A stretch of DNA of 64,000 nt from an uncultured Flavobacteriaceae bacterium. Its GTDB lineage: Bacteria > Bacteroidota > Bacteroidia > Flavobacteriales > Flavobacteriaceae. Location: positions 35,654 through 99,653 of the forward strand of contig CALIIC010000023.1 in NCBI GenBank assembly GCA_938020445.1, read 5' to 3'. The position numbers and the translations under genes are program-made. Shown piece after piece: positions 8,346-16,326 of the stretch. Numbering within the stretch: the first letter of the stretch is position 1; every line of letters begins with the position of its first letter. The notes under the pieces are model-generated. The model was given only the letters and a program-made list of their open reading frames with translations. It was not told where the DNA came from and searched no databases.

Positions 8346-9728
8346 ATGGATAAGAATTTACTTTATCTGTTTCTTTTTGTTTTGGCAGGTTGTAGTAAAG
8401 GAGAAAAAAAATCCCCCAATGTTTTTTTTGCAGGGGAGATCGTTAACCCCACTAGCAGTCATATTGTGCTGTATAAGGGTGATAAGGTTATTGATTCTGC
8501 CCTTTTAAATGAGCAGAATCGTTTCTCTTTTTCTTTTGACTCATTGCCACAAGGCCTGTATCATTTTAATCACACGCCAGAATACCAATATGTATATCTC
8601 CAAAAAGGAGATAGTATTATGGTGCGCCTAAATACGATAGATTTCGATGAATCGTTGGTATTCTCTGGTCGCGGGAGCGCCATTAGTAATTTTCTCTTGG
8701 AACTCTTTTTGGCGAGAGAAGATGAAATGCCCTTGATCAACAACTATTACAACTTAGAAGCCAGCGAATTTTTGAAAAGGGTAGATTCGCTCAAAAATAG
8801 GAAAGTAGCGCTGCTAAATGACCTTCAGGACGAGGGTGAAATCGTGGGAGACCAACTAAGGGTTGGAAAAGCAAGTATTGATTACACCTATTACACCTTC
8901 AAGGAAAAATACCCGTTTCGTCACAAAAAATTAGCCCATAGTGGCATAATGGAGAAGCTCCCCGAAGAGTTTTACGGGTATCGTAGCGATCTTGAATTCG
9001 GCGATGAGGAGTTAACTTATTTAAGACCTTATTACAATTTCATGTTGAACCATATTCAGAATTTGGCGTATATGAATTGCAATAAGAAATGCAAGGTAAA
9101 GGAGGAAATCGTTCGGAATCAACTGCACTTCAACCAACATAAACTTCATCTAATAGATAGCCTAATTACCGCCAAAGAACTAAAAGACAATTTGTATAGA
9201 TATGTCGCTTTTGACTACTTGTTAAAGGTGCACGATAGTGAAGAGAACAATCGGATATTTATTGATGAGTTTCATAAGCTATCAAAGAATAACAAGCATC
9301 TTAATGAAATAGACAAGCTGTATAGTGGCATCGCAAGCATTCAGCCGAACAACGTAATCCCAGATGTATCAGTGACCAGTACGGCCGGGGATACACTTTC
9401 GCTTAGAGAAATTGCAAAAGATGGGAAAACGGTTTTCTACTTTTGGGCGGCAGATGAACGTAGACATTTTGAAAATATCACAAAACGAATTGCGATTCTT
9501 ACCAAGCAAAAACCTGAGTATAAGTATGTGGGCATCAATATGAGAACGAGCGAAATGCTTTGGAAGGGTATGGTAGAAGCAGCCGGTTTAGATAAAGACC
9601 TGCAATTTCGATCAACTGATTTTAAGACACTTACCGAGTCACTTATCATCTACCCACCCAACAAATGCGTTATCACGGAAGATACTTTGATAGTTGACGC
9701 TTTTTCGAATATATATGCATCTTTCTAA
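8346..9728 (+). CDS. TlpA-like lipoprotein lacking the CxxC active site
   Basis: 460 residues from the ATG at 8346 (MDKNLLYLFLFVLAGCSKGE). The frame is open back to 8310, but only the internal start gives a clean lipoprotein signal peptide with lipobox VLAGC. After it comes a beta-rich region resembling the DUF4369-type N-terminus of Bacteroidota TlpA proteins (FAGEIVNPTSSHIVLYKGDK), then a helical region, then from about residue 340 a thioredoxin-like fold (PDVSVTSTAGDTLSLREI). Where the family has FWATWCGPC this protein has FYFWAADERRHF (near 363-374), with no cysteine. It therefore cannot be a dithiol reductase and may be a binding or structural relative. It is monocistronic. Confidence 0.82.
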   Translation: MDKNLLYLFLFVLAGCSKGEKKSPNVFFAGEIVNPTSSHIVLYKGDKVIDSALLNEQNRFSFSFDSLPQGLYHFNHTPEYQYVYLQKGDSIMVRLNTIDFDESLVFSGRGSAISNFLLELFLAREDEMPLINNYYNLEASEFLKRVDSLKNRKVALLNDLQDEGEIVGDQLRVGKASIDYTYYTFKEKYPFRHKKLAHSGIMEKLPEEFYGYRSDLEFGDEELTYLRPYYNFMLNHIQNLAYMNCNKKCKVKEEIVRNQLHFNQHKLHLIDSLITAKELKDNLYRYVAFDYLLKVHDSEENNRIFIDEFHKLSKNNKHLNEIDKLYSGIASIQPNNVIPDVSVTSTAGDTLSLREIAKDGKTVFYFWAADERRHFENITKRIAILTKQKPEYKYVGINMRTSEMLWKGMVEAAGLDKDLQFRSTDFKTLTESLIIYPPNKCVITEDTLIVDAFSNIYASF

Positions 9729-9833
9729 GGCATTGTAAAGACCTTATTCAAGACAGGACAGCATGTATAAAAGTAATTGAAGACACTTGGCTCCACAATG
9801 CGGTTTTCAGGTAAAACGTGTCATATCTAGCAC

Positions 9834-9872
9834 AAAAAAAGTACGAACTTTCAAGAAATCCGTACTTTTCTA
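9834..9872. terminator. Bidirectional terminator
   Basis: AAAAGTACG at 9837-9845 pairs with CGTACTTTT at 9861-9869 around a 15-base loop, with an A-tract on the left that reads as a T-tract on the minus strand. It sits between the convergent TlpA-like gene and the aldolase gene. Confidence 0.7.
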
Positions 9873-9908
9873 AAATACAAACGAATCAGCGGAAAAGCTG
9901 AGCCCTAT

Positions 9909-10562
9909 TTAGTTTCCTTTCTTATAGTCTGCCAAAAACTTTGCAAGACCAATATCGGTCAACGGGTGTTTCAACAAGCCTTCGATTGCCGATAAAGGAC
10001 CGGTCATGACATCTGCGCCTAATTTCGCACAGTCAATTACGTGCATGGTATGGCGTACAGAAGCCGCTAAAATTTGCGTATCAAAGCCGTAGTTATCATA
10101 AATCATTCTGATTTCTGCAATCAAGTTGAGCCCATCGGTGGAAATGTCATCTAACCGTCCAATAAAAGGTGATACGTATGTAGCACCTGCTTTTGCTGCC
10201 AACAACGCTTGGCCAGCAGAAAACACCAGCGTACAATTTGTGGCGATGCCCTTATCAGAAAAATACTTTAATGCCTTTACACCATCTTTGATCATAGGTA
10301 CTTTCACTACAATCTGATCATGTAATTCGGCCAATTCTTCCCCTTCCTTTACCATTGCCTCGAAATCTGTTGAAATAACTTCCGCAGAAACGTCTCCCTC
10401 TACGATCGTACAGATGTCTACATAGTGCTTCAAGATATTATTTCTTCCGGTGATACCCTCTTTGGCCATTAGAGACGGATTGGTAGTTACCCCATCCAAT
10501 ACTCCCAATGCCTGGGCTTCTCTAATTTGATCTAAATTGGCAGTGTCTATAAAAAATTTCAT
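9909..10562 (-). CDS. fsa: Fructose-6-phosphate aldolase / small transaldolase
   Basis: 217 residues, the length of the short TalC/FSA class. It begins [16 protein letters not shown] and contains [13 protein letters not shown], then the Schiff-base lysine segment in [21 protein letters not shown] with a preceding VVKVPM, and [11 protein letters not shown]. In this family the enzyme either splits fructose 6-phosphate or acts as transaldolase in the pentose phosphate pathway; most bacterial homologues of this length in Bacteroidota are annotated as transaldolase, and the sequence alone does not separate them. It lies 87 bases downstream of an SDR gene on the same strand. Confidence 0.93.
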   Translation of the reverse strand: MKFFIDTANLDQIREAQALGVLDGVTTNPSLMAKEGITGRNNILKHYVDICTIVEGDVSAEVISTDFEAMVKEGEELAELHDQIVVKVPMIKDGVKALKYFSDKGIATNCTLVFSAGQALLAAKAGATYVSPFIGRLDDISTDGLNLIAEIRMIYDNYGFDTQILAASVRHTMHVIDCAKLGADVMTGPLSAIEGLLKHPLTDIGLAKFLADYKKGN

Positions 10563-10649
10563 TTGCTCTGGTTTATGAATTGATAAAAATGTACGTTTTC
10601 CACGACTATTTAACCGGAATATGTTCGCGGTTTAAAAGCCTCCGCAAAA

Positions 10650-11459
10650 CTACAATTTATAATGGTTCAATAGCATTTTCTCAAAGAGTTTCTCTGGTAG
10701 TATTTTCTTTAAGAATACGGAGAGTTTCTGTGAAAAGGCCCCTACCCTATAATGCACTTTGGGCGCTCTGGTATTCAATAATCGATAGACCTTCTGTGCC
10801 ACTTGTATAGGATCCTCCCCATCATCTACACTTTCATTGATCGCTTCCAATGTACGGCCGTATGTTTTTGCATAGGGCGACGTGCCATTGGCATCAACAT
10901 GAAATCTGCCTGCCGCGATATTCGTTGCATAGGCCCCAGGCGCTAAGTTTGTAATATGCACCCCAAAATCTTTGGTTTCCATACGAATGGCTTCGGAAGC
11001 AATTTCAAGCGCCCCCTTCGAGGCCGAATATATACCCCTGAAAGGAAGCCCCATATAACCCGCAATAGAAGTAATATTGATGATAAGGCCTCCACCCTGT
11101 TTTCGCATTTGCGGTAACACGGCCTTCATCATATGAAGAGGGCCATGAAAGTTGATATCAAATGCATTTAAAATACTATCATGAGGTGTTTCTTCCAAAG
11201 GGCCTGTGATTCCAACTCCAGCGTTATTAATGAGCACATCAATGCGCCCTTCAAGCGCTATTAATTGATCAATGGCTCCCGAAATCGTATCGGTCTTCCG
11301 AACATCGAGTTCCAATAAAGGAAAAATCTCAAAATCGGGATACTGCGATAAATTTCGTGTGGTTCCGTAAACGCGCAGTTGCTTTGATTTTAGATAAATA
11401 CCAATAGCCTTGCCGATTCCTGAAGACCCTCCTGTTATGAGTACTACTTTTTCTTGCAT
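10650..11459 (-). CDS. Short-chain dehydrogenase/reductase
   Basis: 269 residues with a classical SDR layout: the NAD(P)-binding motif GGSSGIGKAIG at residues 9-19, NNAGVG, the active-site serine in INITSIAGY, and the YxxxK catalytic pair in YSASKGAL. The C-terminal 70 residues extend the core and end in a basic tail (LPEKLFEKMLLNHYKL). The substrate is unknown; similar proteins act on lipids, sugars or ketones. It may share a transcript with the aldolase gene 87 bases downstream. It lies next to the SRP RNA gene on the same strand. Confidence 0.92.
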   Translation of the reverse strand: MQEKVVLITGGSSGIGKAIGIYLKSKQLRVYGTTRNLSQYPDFEIFPLLELDVRKTDTISGAIDQLIALEGRIDVLINNAGVGITGPLEETPHDSILNAFDINFHGPLHMMKAVLPQMRKQGGGLIINITSIAGYMGLPFRGIYSASKGALEIASEAIRMETKDFGVHITNLAPGAYATNIAAGRFHVDANGTSPYAKTYGRTLEAINESVDDGEDPIQVAQKVYRLLNTRAPKVHYRVGAFSQKLSVFLKKILPEKLFEKMLLNHYKL

Positions 11460-11537
11460 ATGATTGCAAATTAACGAATAAAAAAGAGCAAGGAGAAGCG
11501 AAAGGCAAAGGAAGTAGTTCGCTCACTTTCGGGCATA

Positions 11538-11638
11538 AAAAAAGGCAAGCTACCTACATCGCACCGCTCAACCATATACCCTTGCTGCGTTCCCACCCTG
11601 GGGGATTCTACAGGAGCTGGTCGTGTAGGACTTGCCAG
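11538..11638 (-). ncRNA. ffs: Signal recognition particle RNA, small bacterial type
   Basis: Read on the minus strand the RNA begins GGCAAGTCCTAC near 11636 and ends GTAGGTAGCTTGCC at 11544, so the two ends pair to close a long hairpin about 93 bases long. The apical part carries GGTGGGAACGCAGCAAGGG, which resembles the conserved domain IV (Ffh-binding) loop region of small SRP RNAs. A run of seven T (minus strand, 11543-11537) follows directly and would terminate it. A promoter match sits immediately upstream. It scaffolds Ffh for co-translational targeting to the membrane. The exact ends are inferred from the stem. Confidence 0.9.
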
Positions 11639-11641
11639 CTG

Positions 11642-11672
11642 CAAATATACAATCTTTTAAAACTTTTATTAA
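11642..11672 (-). promoter_or_regulatory. Promoter of the SRP RNA
   Basis: On the minus strand TATATTTG (11649-11642) matches TAnnTTTG exactly, with TTTTA about 20 bases upstream at the -33 position. The predicted start falls within a few bases of the 5' end of the folded RNA (about 11637), which supports both calls. Confidence 0.6.
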
Positions 11673-11926
11673 AATTTAATTGACGTTATTTCTTGGAGAT
11701 TCTTTCTATTTGAATCCCAAAACAGTACCGAAAAAAACCGGGATTATCTTAAAAAGCTGATTATCAATTATCGATACCGAATCTTCTCTAGGGAATCTAT
11801 TGAAAAAGACCGCAACATCCCTTATATGGTTTTATATTCTTGAAATTATAGACTAACTTGCCCGTTCGATACCCAATATGCTTTGGAAAACGTATCATTA
11901 TGGGAAATAAAAAATAGTGCGATACC
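11644..11926. other. Intergenic stretch with no further gene seen
   Basis: Apart from the SRP promoter at its left end, these roughly 280 bases hold AT-rich sequence with no ORF that has a plausible start and no tRNA fold that I could pair. They should contain the promoter of the glutaminyl cyclotransferase gene, but no strong TAnnTTTG match was found. Confidence 0.5.
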
Positions 11927-12979
11927 ATGAATTTCTTAAAACAAGCAGCCCTTCTGTTGGTAAGCCTTGCCCTGTTTAATTGCGGGGATATGGACCGAAA
12001 AAAGGCCAAACTCTTTGATATAAAAATTGACAGCAAGGTCGTGCAACAAGATGCAGAAGTTGCCGTATCTATCAAAAACCCGGAAAGTAAAAGCATTACC
12101 AATGTGCGTTATTCAATAGATGGGGAGACGGTTCCTCTTTCCGATGGTAAAATAAAACTAAGCATCCAAAAGCTGGGCAACAAAACCTTGCAGGCAGAGG
12201 TGTCGTATGATGACACTTCTGTACTAGTAACAACCGCTATTCGCGTATTGGCTCCAAAGGCCCCGGAAGTATATACCTATGAAATCTTAAACGAATACCC
12301 GCATGACAATAGGGCCTATACACAAGGTCTTGAATTTCATGATGGGGTACTCTATGAGAGTACGGGTAAAAAAGACCGATCATCATTGCGCAAAACCAAT
12401 TTCGAAACGGGAGAAGTACTGCAACAAGTTGACATGGATGGTACCGTGTTCGGAGAAGGAATTACCATTTTCAATGAGAAAATATTTATGCTCACTTGGC
12501 AAAGCAGAACAGGGTTTATCTACAATTTAAGCGACCTGAGCAAATTGGATAATTTTCAATATGGTGAAAGTAAAGAGGGATGGGGCCTAACTAATGATGG
12601 CCAGCGATTGATCAAGAGCGATGGGACTGAAAAAATTTGGTTTTTAAACCCTGAAACTTTGATTGAGGAAGGTTTTATACAAACGGTGACCAATAAATCG
12701 GTTTTTAGCAAGGCCAATGAACTGGAATACGTTGATGGTAAAATTTATGCGAATGTGTATCAACGTTCGGGAGTAATGATCATAGATGCCATCAGCGGCG
12801 CTATTGAAGGAGTCGTAAATTTCGGGGGAATCGATAAAAAAGTGACCAAACACGAAGGGTGGAGTGCCACGGAGAATGTGCTCAATGGCATAGCTTATCA
12901 TCCCGAACGAAAAACATTTTTCGTAACCGGGAAGGATTGGGACAAAATGTTCGAAGTGAACATTCTTAAAAAACAATAA
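11927..12979 (+). CDS. Glutaminyl-peptide cyclotransferase, lipoprotein
   Basis: 350 residues with a lipoprotein signal peptide (LLVSLALFNC, Cys19). After a beta-rich N-terminal region of about 100 residues (SVKNPES type, an Ig-like fold by pattern), the rest matches the plant/bacterial type of glutamine cyclotransferase, a five-bladed propeller. Visible family motifs are EYPHDNRAYTQGLEF, LYESTGKKDRSSLRK, FGEGITIFNEKIFMLTW, GWGLTNDGQRLIKSDG and LNGIAYHPERKTFFVTGKDW. The enzyme turns N-terminal Gln into pyroglutamate, a modification often found at the mature ends of exported Bacteroidota proteins. It shares one base (TAATG) with the next gene, so the two are translationally coupled. Confidence 0.92.
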   Translation: MNFLKQAALLLVSLALFNCGDMDRKKAKLFDIKIDSKVVQQDAEVAVSIKNPESKSITNVRYSIDGETVPLSDGKIKLSIQKLGNKTLQAEVSYDDTSVLVTTAIRVLAPKAPEVYTYEILNEYPHDNRAYTQGLEFHDGVLYESTGKKDRSSLRKTNFETGEVLQQVDMDGTVFGEGITIFNEKIFMLTWQSRTGFIYNLSDLSKLDNFQYGESKEGWGLTNDGQRLIKSDGTEKIWFLNPETLIEEGFIQTVTNKSVFSKANELEYVDGKIYANVYQRSGVMIIDAISGAIEGVVNFGGIDKKVTKHEGWSATENVLNGIAYHPERKTFFVTGKDWDKMFEVNILKKQ

Positions 12980-13374
12980 TGGCCAACTTTGAAAAGCAGC
13001 TTGTTGTTGCAGAAGCTGACCTCGATGATCTTGATCATGTCAACAATGTTCGTTATGTACAGTGGATTCAGGATATTTCAAAAGAACATTGGCAAGCTTT
13101 AGCCTCTGAAGCGCTACAAAAACAAGTAGCTTGGGTGGTAATGCATCATGACATCACCTATAAGAGTGCAGCGAAACTAAACGATCTAATTGCTATCAAA
13201 ACCTATATAGATGGCAGTAGGGGCGCCACCTCGGTTCGGGTCGTGGAAATATACAATGATAAAACAAAAACACTCTTGGTGCGTTCAATTACCGAGTGGT
13301 GTTTATTAAACGCTATTACCTTTAGGCCCATGCGTATTTCGGACGAAATTGCTAGAATTTTTCAAAAGGCCTAA
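12979..13374 (+). CDS. Acyl-CoA thioesterase, hotdog fold
   Basis: 131 residues, a single 4HBT hotdog domain. The motif DLDHVNNVRYVQWIQD matches the active-site loop and helix of the 4-hydroxybenzoyl-CoA thioesterase group, and HHDITYKSAAKLND with RSITEWCLLN follow the family pattern. It would hydrolyse an acyl-CoA or acyl-ACP thioester in the cytoplasm; the chain is unknown. The start overlaps the stop of the cyclotransferase gene by one base and the stop abuts the next ATG (TAAATG), so the three genes are one operon. The joint function is not obvious. Confidence 0.88.
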   Translation: MANFEKQLVVAEADLDDLDHVNNVRYVQWIQDISKEHWQALASEALQKQVAWVVMHHDITYKSAAKLNDLIAIKTYIDGSRGATSVRVVEIYNDKTKTLLVRSITEWCLLNAITFRPMRISDEIARIFQKA

Positions 13375-14961
13375 ATGGTGTTTTACCAAAAAAGAATGCG
13401 AAACGTGGGAATAAAAATACCTTCTTATTGCTACATACTATTGGTCTCAAGCCTTTTAGTGCTCTGGAGTTCCTGTAGAAAAGACTTTGACTTCGAACCT
13501 GCATCGGGAAACTTGGCCTTCTCTAAAGACACCGTTTTTCTCGACACTATTTTTTCGAATATAGGAAGTAGTACGTATGCTTTAAAAGTATATAATACAA
13601 CAAGCACTGACATTGCCATTCCCAGCATACGACTGCGCGAGGGCACTGCCAGTGGGTATAGACTGAATGTAGATGGCGATGCCGGAAAAGAATTTTCGAA
13701 TGTAGAACTGCTTGCAAAAGACAGCCTTTTTATATTTGTAGAGACCACCCTTAATATTTCCGATACCGGAGACGCCTCCTTCCTGTATACCGATGCCATA
13801 CAGTTTAATAGTGGAGACAACCTACAAGAAGTGCAATTGGTTACCCTGGTACAGGATGCCGTTTTTATTTTTCCACCGACCAACGCTAGTGGTGAAAAAG
13901 AGACCTTGTTATTGGGGTTGGATGCCGATGGTGCCGAGATACGGGTAGAAGGGATTACGCTCAAAAACGACCAGCTGAATTTCACCAATGAAAAACCGTA
14001 TGTGATCTATGGCTATGCGGCGGTTCCCGAAAATGCCACGTTGACAATGGCTCCGGGAACAAGGGTATATTTTCATGAAAATTCGGGTATTTGGGTGCAA
14101 GAAGGCGCGAGCCTATCGGTAAACGGGGCACTTAGCGAAGACCCCCTAGCCTTGGAAAACGAAATCATATTTGAAGGGGATCGCCTAGAACCTGAGTTTG
14201 ATGATATCCCCGGACAATGGGGCACCATATGGTTATCAGAAGGTAGTACAAACAATCAAGTGAACCACCTTACTATAAAGAATGCTGCCATCGGCATATT
14301 GGTCGAGGGCATCTCGGATCCAGCATCCCCTACCCTAACCATTTCCAATTCACAAATCTACAACTCCGCTAGCGTGAACCTGTGGGCAAGAACAGCTGCG
14401 GTAGAAGGCAGCAACCTTGTTCTCGGGAATGCTGGGGCCATCTCCCTGTATTGCAATCTTGGCGGCAACTACACGTTTACCCATGCCACCATCGCCAACT
14501 ACTGGTCAAAAAGTTTCCGCGGTGGGGAGGCGTTGCGCATCGATAATGTGGTTGATTTTCAAAATGGTCAAATACTAACCGGTAATCTTACCAAAGCAGA
14601 TTTCACCAATTCCATCATTGATGGGAATAGCTTTATAGAGCTCGCATTGATCAGTAACAATAGCAATGATTTTTCCTTTTCATTTACCAATTGCCTTATT
14701 CAATTCAACGATGCAGCCGGAACGCTCGATGACGACCCGCTCTATGATTTTGAGAATAGTACTTTTTATAATAATATTTTTATCAATGAAAACACTGATT
14801 TTATTGATACTTCTGAAAACGTCTTCCAAATAGGCGAAAGTTCCGCGGCAAGGTCAAATGCCCAGCAAGCTGCTGCGGAATTGGTGCCAACCGATATTCT
14901 AGGAATTGATAGAACCACAGATCCCGCAGTGGGAGCCTACCAATACGCACCAGACAATTAA
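13375..14961 (+). CDS. Beta-helix lipoprotein, surface or periplasmic
   Basis: 528 residues with a lipoprotein signal peptide (LLVLWSSC, Cys34; a start at 13396 would shorten it by seven residues). Residues 45-160 are beta-rich and Ig-like, and from about 220 there is right-handed parallel beta-helix character: ATLTMAPGTRVYFHENSGIWVQEGASL, a polymeric-repeat pattern with frequent N and S (the run was read in pieces). It ends with a short VPTDILGIDRT-type tail seen at the end of many Bacteroidota parallel-helix proteins. No catalytic residues were recognised; a role in polysaccharide binding or envelope structure is inference. It is the last gene of a three-gene operon. Confidence 0.8.
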   Translation: MVFYQKRMRNVGIKIPSYCYILLVSSLLVLWSSCRKDFDFEPASGNLAFSKDTVFLDTIFSNIGSSTYALKVYNTTSTDIAIPSIRLREGTASGYRLNVDGDAGKEFSNVELLAKDSLFIFVETTLNISDTGDASFLYTDAIQFNSGDNLQEVQLVTLVQDAVFIFPPTNASGEKETLLLGLDADGAEIRVEGITLKNDQLNFTNEKPYVIYGYAAVPENATLTMAPGTRVYFHENSGIWVQEGASLSVNGALSEDPLALENEIIFEGDRLEPEFDDIPGQWGTIWLSEGSTNNQVNHLTIKNAAIGILVEGISDPASPTLTISNSQIYNSASVNLWARTAAVEGSNLVLGNAGAISLYCNLGGNYTFTHATIANYWSKSFRGGEALRIDNVVDFQNGQILTGNLTKADFTNSIIDGNSFIELALISNNSNDFSFSFTNCLIQFNDAAGTLDDDPLYDFENSTFYNNIFINENTDFIDTSENVFQIGESSAARSNAQQAAAELVPTDILGIDRTTDPAVGAYQYAPDN

Positions 14962-15121
14962 GTACTACTTCTAAAACTTAAGAAAGGCTTGCTTTGGATG
15001 CCACCGCTCTTATCACCAATCATCATTTTTTTAAACTCCAAAACGGACCGCTGGTTTTTAGCAAATGTTAAAAATCGTTAAAATGAGAGTATTTTCCTTC
15101 AAAACTGCTTGTTTTCAGTGT

Positions 15122-15156
15122 TTTACCAAAAAAAACCATAGTTTTTATAAGGTAAA
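15122..15156 (+). promoter_or_regulatory. Inverted repeat containing the shared 15-mer, upstream of the LytTR gene
   Basis: TTTACC (15122-15127) and GGTAAA (15151-15156) form an inverted repeat. Inside lies TAGTTTTTATAAGGT at 15139-15153, which occurs again exactly at 19144-19158, upstream of the last gene of this cluster. It is 58 bases before the GTG start of the LytTR gene, a likely operator position. Confidence 0.45.
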
Positions 15157-15213
15157 TCTATAGTCCAGTCTCGACCACTATCGCTAATTTGCGGTATACA
15201 AAACTATTCCCCA

Positions 15214-15945
15214 GTGGACTACAAATATCTGATAATCGATTCTGATGCTACTTCTAAGTTGCAGCTAATGCACTGCTTAGAGGAACATGATGATTTTGAT
15301 TTTATCGGACTGTCGAAAAACAGCGGGGAAGGGCTCAACGCAATTCTCAAGTTTACTCCGGACATTGTTTTTATTAATTTAAATGAGCAAGCGCCCGATT
15401 ATTTTCAAATGATTTCCGAATTGCACCAATACATTCAAGAGTTACCGATATTGATAGGTGTCTCAAAAAGCAAAGACCACGCCTACCAAGCCATTAAATG
15501 TAATTTCTTTGATTATTGGTTGATGCCCTATAATGAGTTTGACATTCGCAAGTCGTTGTTGAAACTTAAAAAACAAACACCAAAAGAAGCCGAACCGCAG
15601 ACCTTATGCTTGCAATCGTATCGAGACTACCATTATGTAGATACCGATGATATACTATACCTACAGGCCGATAACAACGCCACCGACTTTGTTATGACCG
15701 ATGGTTCCCGTATCAACGCCTATAAAACATTGAAGACCTTTGAACAACAATTGCCGAACAATTTCGTTAGAGTACATCAGAGTTACATATTGAATACAAA
15801 ATATGTAGCGCGTATCAACTACGGTAAAGCGATCTGCAGTTTAAAGGGGCAAAAGCTACAGCTGCCCTTCTCCAAAACATATAAGGAGAATGTAGACGGA
15901 CTCAAAAAAATATTATCAAAAAACACCATTTCTGCCATGAATTAA
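15214..15945 (+). CDS. LytTR DNA-binding regulator with degenerate receiver
   Basis: 243 residues from a GTG start. Residues 1-115 fold as a response-regulator receiver by pattern (YLIIDSDATSKLQ, TPDIVFINLNE, LPILIGVSKSKD, NFFDYWLMPYNEFDI). The acidic pair near the start is kept (Asp9, Asp11), but the phospho-acceptor position is Asn55 (VFINL in place of VFIDL) and the conserved Lys before Pro is Met104 (LMPY in place of LKPF). The C-terminal 100 residues are a LytTR DNA-binding domain (YHYVDTDDILYLQAD, RVHQSYILNTKYV). It therefore probably binds DNA without classical phosphorylation control. No kinase adjoins it directly; a small lipoprotein and a TPR kinase follow. Confidence 0.88.
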   Translation: MDYKYLIIDSDATSKLQLMHCLEEHDDFDFIGLSKNSGEGLNAILKFTPDIVFINLNEQAPDYFQMISELHQYIQELPILIGVSKSKDHAYQAIKCNFFDYWLMPYNEFDIRKSLLKLKKQTPKEAEPQTLCLQSYRDYHYVDTDDILYLQADNNATDFVMTDGSRINAYKTLKTFEQQLPNNFVRVHQSYILNTKYVARINYGKAICSLKGQKLQLPFSKTYKENVDGLKKILSKNTISAMN

Positions 15946-16007
15946 CAAAATTCTAACAGAAAATGGTAGAATACTCGCAAAAGCACCTAGTTTACCAGAA
16001 CATTTTT

Positions 16008-16034
16008 GAGAGGGTTGTTCCCCCGCGCCCTCTC
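16008..16034 (+). other. GC-rich hairpin between the LytTR gene and the small lipoprotein
   Basis: GAGAGGG (16008-16014) pairs perfectly with CCCTCTC (16028-16034) around a 13-base loop. No T-tract follows, so it is not a standard terminator. It may be an mRNA stability or attenuation element. TTG at 16015-16017 in its loop and TACTTTAG at 16039-16046 are 21 bases apart and could also be a promoter of the next gene (one mismatch). Confidence 0.4.
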
Positions 16035-16087
16035 ATACTACTTTAGCACTGAAACTAATATGAACCCCCCGACTAAACGGATTAATC

Positions 16088-16249
16088 ATGAAAAAGGTAG
16101 TAGCAATTTTAGCAGTAGTAGTAGTAAGTGTAGGATTTTATTCTTGTGAAAAAGACAACAGCGTCGAAGATACACAGGCGTTGTATGAAACATTGGAGAC
16201 CTCAGCCTCAGACACTCATGAAGGTGATGGTAGCCGAGGAGGAAACTAA
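16088..16249 (+). CDS. Small lipoprotein, 53 residues
   Basis: A short frame of 53 codons beginning MKKVVAILAVVVVSVG and reaching a lipobox FYSC (Cys20), then a mature part of only 34 residues, acidic and rich in T, S, D and G (EKDNSVEDTQ...SRGGN). The signal peptide is textbook, the leader of about 40 bases carries a possible promoter, and a strong terminator follows 30 bases after the stop, so it looks like a real one-gene transcript. No known family was recognised. It lies between a LytTR regulator and a TPR sensor kinase. Its size and position make it a candidate envelope signal, but that is inference. Confidence 0.72.
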   Translation: MKKVVAILAVVVVSVGFYSCEKDNSVEDTQALYETLETSASDTHEGDGSRGGN

Positions 16250-16279
16250 ATAATTCCCAAAAATTGCATTCGATAGAAA

Positions 16280-16311
16280 GCCTCAAATCAAATTGATTTG
16301 GGGTTTTTTTT
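16280..16311 (+). terminator. Rho-independent terminator of the small lipoprotein
   Basis: CCTCAAATCAA (16281-16291) folds back on TTGATTTGGGG (16293-16303) with a G-T pair, followed by eight T (16304-16311). It separates the small lipoprotein from the kinase gene that starts 16 bases later. Confidence 0.85.
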
Positions 16312-16326
16312 CTATCTTGTATTTAA

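Noticed and set aside
11864..11874. GTTCGATACCC, similar to a tRNA T-loop
   Set aside because: No matching acceptor, D or anticodon stems could be paired around it.
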